64,000 nucleotides of DNA from NCBI RefSeq assembly GCF_030817595.1, contig NZ_JAUSZN010000001.1, positions 5,516,001 to 5,580,000 of the forward strand. Direction: 5' to 3'. The notes beneath the pieces were generated by a model. That model was not told the origin of the DNA and ran no database searches. It saw nothing but the letters and a program-made list of their open reading frames with translations. Below, piece after piece: positions 52,390-60,389 of the stretch; positions within the stretch are counted from its first letter, which is position 1; each line of letters starts with the position of its first letter. This DNA comes from Neobacillus niacini. GTDB lineage: Bacteria > Bacillota > Bacilli > Bacillales > Cytobacillaceae. The translations under genes and the position numbers were made by a program.

Positions 52390-53172
52390 ATGAAGGAGAT
52401 AATTACAAAAATTGGTGATCATTTCATACACATTATTTGCGATTCTAACAAATTAGCGGAAATGTTTAACGTAAACTTTCTAACTATTAATAATTATAAC
52501 CTCAAGTTCGATCTCTCTATTACAATTAAAGAAGGATATGGTGTTCCATTTCTTGATTATAAAGTTGATATTACAAAAAACAATGATCAAATCGTATTCC
52601 GAAGAGCAGATTATTTAATTGAAGTTGATTGTGAATATAAGGTTGCAACTATTTTAGTTAATAATGGTTTGGCATTAAAGCATGCACTAATGAATATATA
52701 TAGTTCCTTTATTGTTTATCGTAATTGGGGGTTGCTCATTCATTCCTCAAGTGCCATGGAAAAAGACAATGTACACGTTTTTGCTGGACAATCGGGTGCC
52801 GGTAAATCAACTGTAGCTAAACTTTCATATCCAAGAGTCCTGCTTTCAGATGAGGCTACTTTAGTAAAAATATCTCCAAATAATGTAACGGTGTTTAATT
52901 CTCCATTTAGAAGTGAAATTGAAGCCGATAAATTAGAAAGGGAAATTACATTAGATAGTTTAAATCTACTTTACCAATCCCATCTAAACAAAAGAAATAG
53001 CCTAACAAAATCAGAGGCCATTCTTCGATTAATGAATAAGGTATTTGCTTGGCAACATAGTCAAGAAGAGACAAAAAATATTATGAAGTTATTAACAAAC
53101 TTAGTAAATATGGTACCTGTCTATGAACTTCATTTTCAAAAAAACAACACATTTTGGGAGTTGATCTCGTGA
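52390..53172 (+). CDS. HPr kinase-like protein of the second peptide cluster
   Basis: A 260-aa protein. LIHSSSAMEKDNVHVFAGQS, then the P-loop GQSGAGKST (about residues 135-143) and LLSDEATLV, mirrors the first cluster's kinase, but the protein is about 50 aa shorter. It would phosphorylate Ser or Thr on the precursor, by analogy with paeninodin-type kinases. The precursor here has no C-terminal Ser but has internal candidates (NSDGPG, YTGP). The stop overlaps the PqqD gene (GTGA). The ribosome site is a G-rich GGGGGA 8 nt before ATG 52390. Confidence 0.82.
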   Translation: MKEIITKIGDHFIHIICDSNKLAEMFNVNFLTINNYNLKFDLSITIKEGYGVPFLDYKVDITKNNDQIVFRRADYLIEVDCEYKVATILVNNGLALKHALMNIYSSFIVYRNWGLLIHSSSAMEKDNVHVFAGQSGAGKSTVAKLSYPRVLLSDEATLVKISPNNVTVFNSPFRSEIEADKLEREITLDSLNLLYQSHLNKRNSLTKSEAILRLMNKVFAWQHSQEETKNIMKLLTNLVNMVPVYELHFQKNNTFWELIS

Positions 53173-53447
53173 TAAAACAATATATTCATAAAGGCAACTA
53201 TGATGCAACTGAGCTAGATGGTGAGTGGATTATTCTTAATACCGATGATTACACCGTTACCAAAATCAATGAAGTGGGCGGAGTTTGCTGGTCATTACTT
53301 AATGAATCACAAACAGCGGATACCCTTACACAATCCTTGATGGATATGTATGAAATAGGCGAAAACGAAGAACAGGTTAAAAAAGATGTGGAAGAATTTT
53401 TACACAATCTAGTAGAGTGTGGGCTGATTCAAAATGTTAATCGATGA
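53169..53447 (+). CDS. PqqD-family peptide-binding protein
   Basis: A 92-aa PqqD-like protein. ELDGEWIILNTDDYTVTKIN, then EVGGVCWSLL and a helical C-terminus (VKKDVEEFLHNLVECGLI), match the RiPP recognition element fold. GTG 53169 overlaps the kinase stop, with GGGAG upstream; the frame is open 5 codons earlier without a site. It would bind the YKSPRI leader. Unlike the first cluster, no B2 transglutaminase-like partner follows; a signal-peptidase-like gene overlaps instead. Confidence 0.88.
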   Translation: MIKQYIHKGNYDATELDGEWIILNTDDYTVTKINEVGGVCWSLLNESQTADTLTQSLMDMYEIGENEEQVKKDVEEFLHNLVECGLIQNVNR

Positions 53448-53889
53448 AACCACATTCAAACTATTAAAAAGTGCTATTCATAAGGATGGATGGTTAAATC
53501 TTCCTGCATATGGAAATAGCATGTATCCCTATATCCAACAAGGAGATTTATGTAGGTTTACTCCATGTGACCCATCCTTAATAAAAACGGGCGATGTCAT
53601 CTTGTTTTTTTCGGAAACAGGCCAGTTAATTGCCCACCGATTTGTTCAGAAAAAAACAATCAAAAACAAACAGATATTTCTTTTTAAAGGAGATACGAAC
53701 CTCGGATTAGATCAGCCTATTGAAGCTGGAAAAATTCTTGGAAGATTGATATCCATCGAGAAACAAAATTTCAAAATAACTTCTAACCAAATCACCGCCC
53801 GGTTATGGGCAAAATTGATTCTCATGGTTCCCGCTCTTTCAGGTATTTTGCGGAAACTTATTAATATGAAATACAAATTACAATTCTAG
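53434..53889 (+). CDS. S24/S26-type peptidase without N-terminal anchor
   Basis: A 151-aa protein. YGNSMYPYIQQGDLCRF is the signal-peptidase block with the catalytic Ser, IAHRFVQKK the position of the general base in the ER/SipW-like branch (His in place of Lys), and FKGDTN the third box. There is no membrane segment before the Ser, unlike ordinary signal peptidases; a hydrophobic helix lies near the C-terminus (LWAKLILMVPALSGILRKLI). It takes the place where lasso clusters have B2, so it may cut the precursor leader. The gene overlaps the PqqD gene by 14 nt. Confidence 0.8.
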   Translation: MLIDETTFKLLKSAIHKDGWLNLPAYGNSMYPYIQQGDLCRFTPCDPSLIKTGDVILFFSETGQLIAHRFVQKKTIKNKQIFLFKGDTNLGLDQPIEAGKILGRLISIEKQNFKITSNQITARLWAKLILMVPALSGILRKLINMKYKLQF

Positions 53890-53908
53890 TCATTTATGGA
53901 GTGTCCTT

Positions 53909-55720
53909 ATGATGAAAGAACAAATGGCAGCATTAATAAAACGGTATTTTACCATAAAGGATATTCGCCGGACGTTTTCTTTGTTGAGGCCTTTCTTACT
54001 GAAACAGTGGAAATCCTATTTGGTCTTGAGTATTTTATTAATATTGAATATCTATTTAACAATCTCCTTTGCGAAATTCTATGGTGAAGTTACGGACTCA
54101 GCTATCCATGGAGGATTTCAACAAATACTGTCCTTAATTCCATTTGGCGTATTTCTTATTCTATTAAATATCTTTTCAGATGTAACTTATTCATATTTTG
54201 ATACAATTGCAACCAATGGGGTGAAAATGGACCTGAAAAACCATTTGTTTCACCATATTCTACGTTTGCCAGCAGGGGACGCTTCAAATCTGCGCACTGG
54301 TGAATTAATGTCCCATTTTTCTAACGATATTCATGGTGTTGATGGTGTAATTGGAAGTAGTCTTCTAAGTCTCATTAGATTACCAATCATATATATTGTT
54401 GTATTTATTTATTTGGCAAACATAAATTTAACACTCTGTTTGGTAAGTCTGATTATTGCACCTATTGCCGCACTAGCGGGGCTCGTGTTTGGTTTATTGC
54501 TTCGGAAAAATGGCAGATTGATTCACAGGTTAGTAGGGGACATCAATAGTCTATTAAATGAGACCTTTCACGGCTTCTCCGTGATTCGATCCTTTACACT
54601 TGAAAAGCTTCATTATAAAAAATACGAAAAAAAGAATCTAGAATTGTTAAAATTAGAATTAGATAATACAAAGCTTCAATCATGGTATTACACAGGTGGG
54701 CAGATTATTGGATCGGTCACCTTTCTAGTAAATCTGACCGTAGGCGCCTTATTCGTTTCCAAAGGTGTACTAACGGTGGGAGCTTTGTTAACATTTCTGA
54801 ACTTAGTCAATCATTTATATTATCCATTAACTGGACTTGCAAGTCTTTGGGCCGGTTTCCAACGATCTGTTGCCGCACTTGAAAGAATACTAGATGTTCT
54901 CGAAAAACCGGCTGATTTAAAAGAATTACCTTCTTTTGAGCCTACAGTGGAACAGGTTGAGTCTATTCAGTTTGATAACGTTACCTTTAGTTATGTAGAA
55001 AATAATCAGGTATTAGACCAATTTCATTTAAGAATCCCTGCTGGAAAAGTGATTGCTTTAGTGGGGCCGAGTGGCGCAGGGAAGAGTACTTTATTTAACC
55101 TCTTACAAGGATTCTATAAGCCTCAATCGGGTGAAATAAAAATTTCAGGTAAATCTCTAAATAAAATATCGGCTTCGAAGTTGAGGAGTTCAATTGCACA
55201 TGTTCCTCAAGAAACATTTTTATTTGCTGGAACATTTCGAGAAAACCTTTTGATTGCAAGACCGAATGTAACGGAGAAAGAAATGGTTGAAGCTGCAATT
55301 AGTGCTGAGATACATGATTTTATCCTTTCACTTCCAAAAGGGTATGACACTCAAATTGGTGAAAATGGAATCAAATTATCTGGTGGTCAAAAACAAAGAA
55401 TTGCAATCGCACGGGCTATTATTAAAGATGCGCCCATTCTTTTGCTAGACGAGGCTACATCAGCCTTGGATGGAGAGATGGAGTTCCATGTAAAGGAAGC
55501 ACTCGAGGAATTGATGAAAGGCAGAACAACGATTGTTATTGCTCATCGGTTGTCTACCATTCAAAATGCGGATCTTATTTTAGTTATGAATAATGGAAAA
55601 ATCATTCAAAGCGGAACGCATAGCGAGTTAATGAGTCAAAATGGATTATACCGCAAACTCAATAAAGCATCATTTAACTCAAAAAAAGGAAGCCCATTAG
55701 CTTTGGTCTCGAAATCTTAA
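53909..55720 (+). CDS. ABC exporter, fused permease-ATPase, second peptide cluster
   Basis: A 603-aa half-transporter. Six hydrophobic segments (about 30-320) are followed by an ATPase with Walker A VGPSGAGKST (about 384), signature LSGGQKQR (about 489), Walker B ILLLDEATSALD and IVIAHRLS. There is no N-terminal C39 peptidase domain, so leader removal must be done elsewhere, consistent with the S26-type gene upstream. It is paralogous in layout to the first cluster's exporter but is closer to multidrug-type half-transporters. ATG 53909 has GGAG 7 nt upstream. Confidence 0.92.
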   Translation: MMKEQMAALIKRYFTIKDIRRTFSLLRPFLLKQWKSYLVLSILLILNIYLTISFAKFYGEVTDSAIHGGFQQILSLIPFGVFLILLNIFSDVTYSYFDTIATNGVKMDLKNHLFHHILRLPAGDASNLRTGELMSHFSNDIHGVDGVIGSSLLSLIRLPIIYIVVFIYLANINLTLCLVSLIIAPIAALAGLVFGLLLRKNGRLIHRLVGDINSLLNETFHGFSVIRSFTLEKLHYKKYEKKNLELLKLELDNTKLQSWYYTGGQIIGSVTFLVNLTVGALFVSKGVLTVGALLTFLNLVNHLYYPLTGLASLWAGFQRSVAALERILDVLEKPADLKELPSFEPTVEQVESIQFDNVTFSYVENNQVLDQFHLRIPAGKVIALVGPSGAGKSTLFNLLQGFYKPQSGEIKISGKSLNKISASKLRSSIAHVPQETFLFAGTFRENLLIARPNVTEKEMVEAAISAEIHDFILSLPKGYDTQIGENGIKLSGGQKQRIAIARAIIKDAPILLLDEATSALDGEMEFHVKEALEELMKGRTTIVIAHRLSTIQNADLILVMNNGKIIQSGTHSELMSQNGLYRKLNKASFNSKKGSPLALVSKS

Positions 55721-55736
55721 AGGGGAGGTGGGTGCT

Positions 55737-56819
55737 GTGAGTTTTGATTTTGTTTCAACCTTATATAAGTCTCAAGCAAAAATGCAACTCGATGATCACT
55801 ACTATCATAAAGTCCTGAGGGATATTGAGCACGATGGAATTCAATCACAGGTTTACTTTTTATTAAAGCAGAATGGAATGCTCACACAAACCCCGAACTT
55901 CTTTCAAGCCTATTTAAAGGAAAAATATGATAAAGGACTTTTTCAAAACCTATTTATTAAAAATCAGACAGATTTACTATTAAAAAGGTTTGAAGAACAA
56001 GGTATTAATGTAATTCCGCTTAAAGGGGTTTATTTTGCAGAGAAGTACTTTGGACATATTGGTGCAAGAGCAACCTCTGACATTGACTTATTAGTCCGGT
56101 TACACGACGTAAATCATGCCATTGAGTCAGTAATAGCATTAGGCTTCGTGGTTGAAGAGGAGCCTATTCCTGGACATTTCCATTGCAGTTTTAGTAAAAG
56201 GCTCCCCCATTCTCCTGTTCCATTAGTAGTGGAATTGCATTGGGGAATTGTAAAAGAAGAAACATCAAAATTTGATATAAATGAAATATGGAACGAGTCG
56301 AAAGCTATTGGAGAATATTCACATGTCCGAGAACTTTCCCATATGCATTGCTTCTATATGATTTGCCTACATGGCTGGAGACATAATTTAGACTCCTTGA
56401 AATATTTCATTGATATTATCCAAATGGTTCACCATAATAGGGATGAATTAGATTATGAGGAACTTTTTAAAATGGCTGAATCTCACCAAACGTTAAAGAG
56501 GCTGACCCGGACTTTGTCCGTTGTATATGAACAGTTTCCACATTTAAATAAAGTAGTAAAGCTTCCTTTTCTAAGAAAAACGTTATGGAGCCACCGTAAC
56601 GTTAAGGGTTTTAAACAATATATGGATTTCTTTGACTACCAATTTTTGAGCTATGATACCCTCAAGCACAGTATGATTGAAATCCGCCATTGGATATGGC
56701 CTTCTAAATTCGAACTCTCATGTGAACTAGGGGAGCTTCAACAAGAAACCTCAACCGCTAAACTGTACATATCATTATACAAGAAAAGGATTTTAGGACT
56801 AGTAAAGGTGTTTTTTTAG
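55737..56819 (+). CDS. Nucleotidyltransferase-family protein, second peptide cluster
   Basis: A 360-aa protein related to that at 16936-18135. VIPLKGVYFAEKYFG and RATSDIDLLVRLHDVN carry the DxD of the NTase fold, and LVVELHWGIV follows as in the first copy (LEIHWRLN). The C-terminal half is helical. The presence of this family with an HPr-kinase-like gene in both clusters suggests the two proteins act together on the peptide. GTG 55737 is 8 nt after GGAGG. A bidirectional terminator follows. Confidence 0.83.
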   Translation: MSFDFVSTLYKSQAKMQLDDHYYHKVLRDIEHDGIQSQVYFLLKQNGMLTQTPNFFQAYLKEKYDKGLFQNLFIKNQTDLLLKRFEEQGINVIPLKGVYFAEKYFGHIGARATSDIDLLVRLHDVNHAIESVIALGFVVEEEPIPGHFHCSFSKRLPHSPVPLVVELHWGIVKEETSKFDINEIWNESKAIGEYSHVRELSHMHCFYMICLHGWRHNLDSLKYFIDIIQMVHHNRDELDYEELFKMAESHQTLKRLTRTLSVVYEQFPHLNKVVKLPFLRKTLWSHRNVKGFKQYMDFFDYQFLSYDTLKHSMIEIRHWIWPSKFELSCELGELQQETSTAKLYISLYKKRILGLVKVFF

Positions 56820-56837
56820 AATGTTTGTATTAAATAA

Positions 56838-56874
56838 TTAGCCCGCGTAAGGAATCATTCCTAACGCGGGCTAA
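56838..56874. terminator. Bidirectional terminator
   Basis: TTAGCCCGCGTAAGGAAT pairs with ATTCCTAACGCGGGCTAA (one mismatch), with T-rich flanks on both sides. It separates the convergent nucleotidyltransferase (+) and DUF421 (-) genes. Confidence 0.9.
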
Positions 56875-56875
56875 T

Positions 56876-57580
56876 TTATTTATATAAAAAAACCTTTAGA
56901 TTCATATTACGATCAATCGTAGCAAGTAAGATGTTGGTGACATCCGTATGATGTTGATTTTTTATGTTATTAATAAGCCAATCCTCATTCTTACCGATCT
57001 GATTCAATTCCTGAACATTAATCCTGCCTTCTTTTATAATCGTTCTCGGTAGGTCAAATGGTTCAACTTTTAGGTTGTAGATTTCAGGTGTGATTGGCTC
57101 GTACTTTGGATCTAAGAAAATAGAGATTTTTCCGTTTGATTCCCATAATGCTAACGCTACTTTACTAATATCTTCAATTTTTTCTACTCTTAATTCAGCT
57201 AATAAATGGTGAATCGTAATTTTTGCCTTTTTTAATCCTTTATACATGATCTCACCATTTTTTATAAGAGGAAATGGAGGTGGGTCTAGGAGCTTCTCAA
57301 TAAAGGTAAACTTTAAAGTAATCCATAAACCTCCTGTGTATAAAACAACCAATACAATGGTAGTAATCATCGAACCCTTCATTCCAAGTTTTTCATCTGA
57401 TAACGGATGGGCGATAATATTTCCTAGAACCAATGCCATGACGAAATCAATCAATCGAAGTTGTGAAATTGCACGCTGTCCCATAAATTTGGCCACAATC
57501 AGCAAAAATAAAAAGCCAACTACAGCTCTTAGAATCCACTGTATTGTAGACAATGTTTCCTGGCTATGAAAGAAATCCAT
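56876..57580 (-). CDS. DUF421 membrane protein (YetF/YdfR-type)
   Basis: A 234-aa protein. Three N-terminal hydrophobic segments (about 12-80) are followed by DPPPFPLIKNGEIMYKGLKK, then ELRVEKIEDISKVALALWES and DPKYEPITP, the conserved cytoplasmic part of the DUF421/YetF family. The family occurs in several copies in bacilli, some linked to sporulation or germination; the molecular role is unknown. ATG 57580 has AAGGAT upstream. It stands alone, with a terminator at its 3' end, and is convergent with the second peptide cluster. Confidence 0.9.
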   Translation of the reverse strand: MDFFHSQETLSTIQWILRAVVGFLFLLIVAKFMGQRAISQLRLIDFVMALVLGNIIAHPLSDEKLGMKGSMITTIVLVVLYTGGLWITLKFTFIEKLLDPPPFPLIKNGEIMYKGLKKAKITIHHLLAELRVEKIEDISKVALALWESNGKISIFLDPKYEPITPEIYNLKVEPFDLPRTIIKEGRINVQELNQIGKNEDWLINNIKNQHHTDVTNILLATIDRNMNLKVFLYK

Positions 57581-57606
57581 CGTAATTCATCCTTAGATAG
57601 TAAGTT

Positions 57607-58668
57607 CTAATTACTTAAAAACTTAACACAAACAGGGTGTGGAACCGTAATATCAGCTTGTAAGAGAGTCAATTTACCGGTGTCTTCATCTCTTGAATAT
57701 AAAACGATATTGCTTGATTCTTGATTAGAAGCAACAATGAATTTTTCAGAAGGGTCAATCTCAAAATCCCTTGGCCAATCTCCTTCTGTTGAGGTGTGTT
57801 CTACAAAGCTTAGTTCACCGGACTCTTGATTGATTTGGAACAGGGCAATACTGTTATGACCACGGTTACCAGCATAAACAAAACGACCGTCCGCAGAAAT
57901 GTGTATGGCACTTCCTTGGTTATTTTCTGTAAAACCTTCCGGCAGAGTTGAAATATATTGTATTTCCGTAAAATGACCGTTTTCTGGGTGATAGTTTAAG
58001 GCGATTACCTCTGAGCTAAACTCGGTCATGATATAAGCATATTTTCCATTAGGATGGAATGCAAGGTGTCTAGGACCGCTGCCAGCCTTTATTGGCAGAA
58101 GATTTACTTTTTCAAGTGTGCCATTGTCATTAACTTTATAGGTAATTAGGGCATCAGTTCCTAGTTCAACAACGGCTAAATATTTTTCATCAGGTGTTAC
58201 TCCTGCATAATGGGTATGCGCTTTTTCCTGTCTTGGGTCAGGACCTGATCCCTCATGTTTAAAAATAGACACAGCAGGCTGTACGGAGCCGTCTTCTTGA
58301 TTTAACAAAGCGGATTCTACTGTTCCTTTATGATAATTAGCGCTAAAAACATATTTGTTGTTAGTGTCCACACTAACATGACAAGGTGATGAACCTTCTG
58401 AGAATTGGCTGTTTATAGCTGTTAACTCACCCTTATCGTTAATAGAAAAAGCTGCTAATCCTCCAGTGTTGCCTTCTTTTACAACGGAATAAAGGTAACG
58501 ATTATTTGAGCTAATCGTTAGATATGTAGGGTTTTCTAACTTAGCTGCAACTTTAACGTCTACTATAGTCCTGTTATCCGTGTCTAGTGTGAAAGAATAG
58601 ATTCCTTCGCTTTCACCTTTGGTGTATGTTCCAATATAGCCTGTGTAATGTTTATTTTCGGTCATCAT
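57607..58668 (-). CDS. 6-phosphogluconolactonase-type beta-propeller (lactonase family)
   Basis: A 353-aa cytoplasmic protein with repeated blades such as GSGPRHLAFHPNGKYAYIMT, PCHVSVDTNNKYVFSANYHK and WPRDFEIDPSEKFIVASNQE. This is the seven-bladed propeller of the YkgB/Pgl family, which hydrolyses 6-phosphogluconolactone in the pentose phosphate pathway; some members act on other lactones. The length fits (about 340-350 aa). ATG 58668 or ATG 58665 are both possible after AAAGGAG. No operon partner is evident; the DUF421 gene starts 26 nt downstream of its stop. Confidence 0.88.
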   Translation of the reverse strand: MMTENKHYTGYIGTYTKGESEGIYSFTLDTDNRTIVDVKVAAKLENPTYLTISSNNRYLYSVVKEGNTGGLAAFSINDKGELTAINSQFSEGSSPCHVSVDTNNKYVFSANYHKGTVESALLNQEDGSVQPAVSIFKHEGSGPDPRQEKAHTHYAGVTPDEKYLAVVELGTDALITYKVNDNGTLEKVNLLPIKAGSGPRHLAFHPNGKYAYIMTEFSSEVIALNYHPENGHFTEIQYISTLPEGFTENNQGSAIHISADGRFVYAGNRGHNSIALFQINQESGELSFVEHTSTEGDWPRDFEIDPSEKFIVASNQESSNIVLYSRDEDTGKLTLLQADITVPHPVCVKFLSN

Positions 58669-59126
58669 TTAAACTCCTTTAATGAAATATCATCATTTTA
58701 TTTTATCGAACTACCCTAAGAATTATTAACCACTGTACTTGGCAAATAAAACATGCTCTTGTGAGTGTATGTTTTATGAATACATTAAAAGACAAAAATA
58801 TACAAGTAATAAGTATCACTAGTCTATGTATTTTTGACTTTTGATCATCTTAACTTTCTACCTCCGACCTTCTCCCTACTATCTATTACCTGTAAACTGT
58901 TTCCTATTAAATCGGAAAATATACTTTATAAAGAACTTGGTTGAATTTAATATTTTTTTATAATTAGGAACTTACTCACAGGTAAAGATAACTGTATTTT
59001 TGTACAATTAAACATTTTGATTGTTTTTAATACCCTAATTTACTTTATTATGTTTCTTTTGAATATATTTGTAACAGATGTTTGGAATAAATGTAAAATT
59101 TTGTCGATATTTTTAGAATTGTTTAT
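58669..59126. other. Long AT-rich region upstream of the riboswitch-sinI unit
   Basis: No gene is seen. ATACTTTATAAAGAAC (58921-58936) contains one exact SinR half site (AAAGAAC, 58930-58936) with a poor left arm. A single half site is expected by chance and is noted only because a second degenerate palindrome lies at 59127. Confidence 0.35.
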
Positions 59127-59156
59127 GTTCGATATAAAGAATAAATGTGGTACTAT
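59127..59156 (+). promoter_or_regulatory. sinI promoter, extended -10, with degenerate SinR-type site
   Basis: TGGTACTAT (59148-59156) is an extended -10. The -35 region (TTCGAT, 59128-59133) is weak. GTTCGATATAAAGAAT (59127-59142) overlaps it and matches GTTCT-N6-AGAAC with two changes. If bound by SinR, sinI expression would be under feedback. Confidence 0.5.
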
Positions 59157-59184
59157 TTCCTTATGAACTTTAAAACTTTAATTA

Positions 59185-59283
59185 GATAAAGGCAAACCTT
59201 TCGAAAGATTGGGACGCAAAGCTACAGGTCTAAAGTGCTAAACTATGACGGCTGAGCTGCCTAAAAACAAATATTTTAGGAGG
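59185..59283 (+). promoter_or_regulatory. c-di-GMP-I (GEMM-I) riboswitch
   Basis: The aptamer (about 59185-59262) contains GGCAAACC, CGAAAG, and GGGACGCAAAGC followed by AGGTCTA, all conserved GEMM-I blocks in correct order and spacing. The variable third arm follows, with GGCTGAGCTGCC. After it, CCTAAAA (59260-59266) can pair with TTTTAGG (59274-59280), which covers the start of the AGGAGG ribosome site. Its first two bases belong to the aptamer 3' arm, so ligand binding may free the site (ON switch, inference). The regulated gene is the SinI-like gene. Confidence 0.9.
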
Positions 59284-59295
59284 ACACCCAGTACT

Positions 59296-59424
59296 ATGTT
59301 AACCACTCTATTAGATGAAAATGAAGTAGATAAGGAATGGCTAGAACTCATCTTAGAAGCTCGAAATTTAGGAATTACAGTGGATGAAATTAAGGACTTC
59401 CTAAAAGATCCTTCTATTACATAA
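59296..59424 (+). CDS. sinI: SinI-family anti-repressor, 42 aa
   Basis: A 42-aa protein. VDKEWLELILEARNLGITVD, then EIKDFL, is the two-helix SinI domain; B. subtilis SinI reads LDQEWVELMVEAKEANISPE with EIRKYL at the same place. SinI binds the C-terminal helices of SinR and pulls it off DNA. The Shine-Dalgarno AGGAGG is 12 nt from ATG 59296, longer than usual, but no nearer start exists. It is preceded directly by a c-di-GMP-I riboswitch and is not next to a sinR gene; the only SinR-like gene in the window is 25 kb away in the eps cluster. The gene is too short for most gene callers. Confidence 0.88.
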   Translation: MLTTLLDENEVDKEWLELILEARNLGITVDEIKDFLKDPSIT

Positions 59425-59506
59425 ACTTGTCCTCCTTTGATATTTACCTGCGCAGCAATGCTAGGATCTGCGCTTACAAAAGAATAAAAATGTTTTAACA
59501 AAAAAT

Positions 59507-59529
59507 GTCCATTAACGTGGGCCTTTTTT
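59507..59529 (+). terminator. Terminator downstream of sinI
   Basis: GTCCA and TGGGC pair (one wobble) around TTAACG, followed by CTTTTTT. The stem is short but the T run is good. Between sinI and this site, GCGCAG and CTGCGC can form a second hairpin. Confidence 0.6.
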
Positions 59530-59666
59530 AGTTAATAGGGAAAATCTAATAATATGCGTTCTGATTAATAGGCATTTTTATTTTCATTACAGGATAAGTT
59601 TAGTAAAATTTAATCTAATATTACTGTTTGTAAGTTAAAACTATCACATAAATAAGGAGTTTGATT

Positions 59667-60389
59667 ATGGCTCAAGGAAAAAAAAGTACGAAAAAAGGCA
59701 CGACAAAACCGCCTTCGTCATCATCTAAGTTTGTTTTTTGGATTATTGGATTGATTGCAATCGCTATTATTGGATTCATTTTTCTCGCCAACAACCAGAA
59801 ATCTGATGATAGCGCAAAAGAAGAGATTGATTATTCCAATCAGCCTTTTTTAGGCGAAGAATCGGCACCTGTTTCAATTGTAGAATTTGGCGATTATAAG
59901 TGCCCGAATTGTAAAAACTTTGCGGAAAATGTTGTACCGCAAGTTGTAAAAGAATTTGTTGATACAGGCAAAGCTAAATTTTATTATTTCCATTATCCTT
60001 TTATTAATGTTGATTCAAAGAGGACAGCTAAATTTTCTGAGGCGGTTTTTCATGAGTTGGGTAATGAAAAATTTTGGGAGTTTCATGAGCTTATATTCGA
60101 TAAGCAGCCGGAAGATACACGATACGAAAAGATTGATGTTTTTACCGAAGAATTTTTAACCGAAACATTAGGTGAAATAGCTAGTGAGGATGAGGTAAAG
60201 AAAGTAGTTGCTTATTTTGACACAAAAGCTCCAGAAGATGCTTGGGAAAGTGATGAGGATCTTGGAGGGAAATTAGGAGTTAGTGGAACACCAACCATAT
60301 TTGTTAATGGTAAGCGATTTGATGGACAGACAATGGATGATTTAAATGAATTAGTGGAGGAATCGGCAAAGGAGAAAGGGAATGAATAA
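59667..60389 (+). CDS. bdbD: DsbA-like thiol-disulfide oxidoreductase (BdbD)
   Basis: A 240-aa protein. One N-terminal membrane segment (FVFWIIGLIAIAIIGFIFLA) anchors an extracytoplasmic thioredoxin-like domain with FGDYKCPNCKNF, so the active site is CPNC. GVSGTPTIFVNGKRF holds the cis-Pro loop. BdbD oxidises cysteines of exported proteins and is re-oxidised by BdbC, encoded next with an 8-nt overlap. ATG 59667 is used because AAGGAG is 7 nt upstream. Confidence 0.93.
   Translation: MAQGKKSTKKGTTKPPSSSSKFVFWIIGLIAIAIIGFIFLANNQKSDDSAKEEIDYSNQPFLGEESAPVSIVEFGDYKCPNCKNFAENVVPQVVKEFVDTGKAKFYYFHYPFINVDSKRTAKFSEAVFHELGNEKFWEFHELIFDKQPEDTRYEKIDVFTEEFLTETLGEIASEDEVKKVVAYFDTKAPEDAWESDEDLGGKLGVSGTPTIFVNGKRFDGQTMDDLNELVEESAKEKGNE

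Noticed and set aside
59238..59501. 87-codon minus-strand frame opposite the riboswitch and sinI
   Set aside because: It runs antisense to the aptamer and the SinI frame and has no ribosome site.
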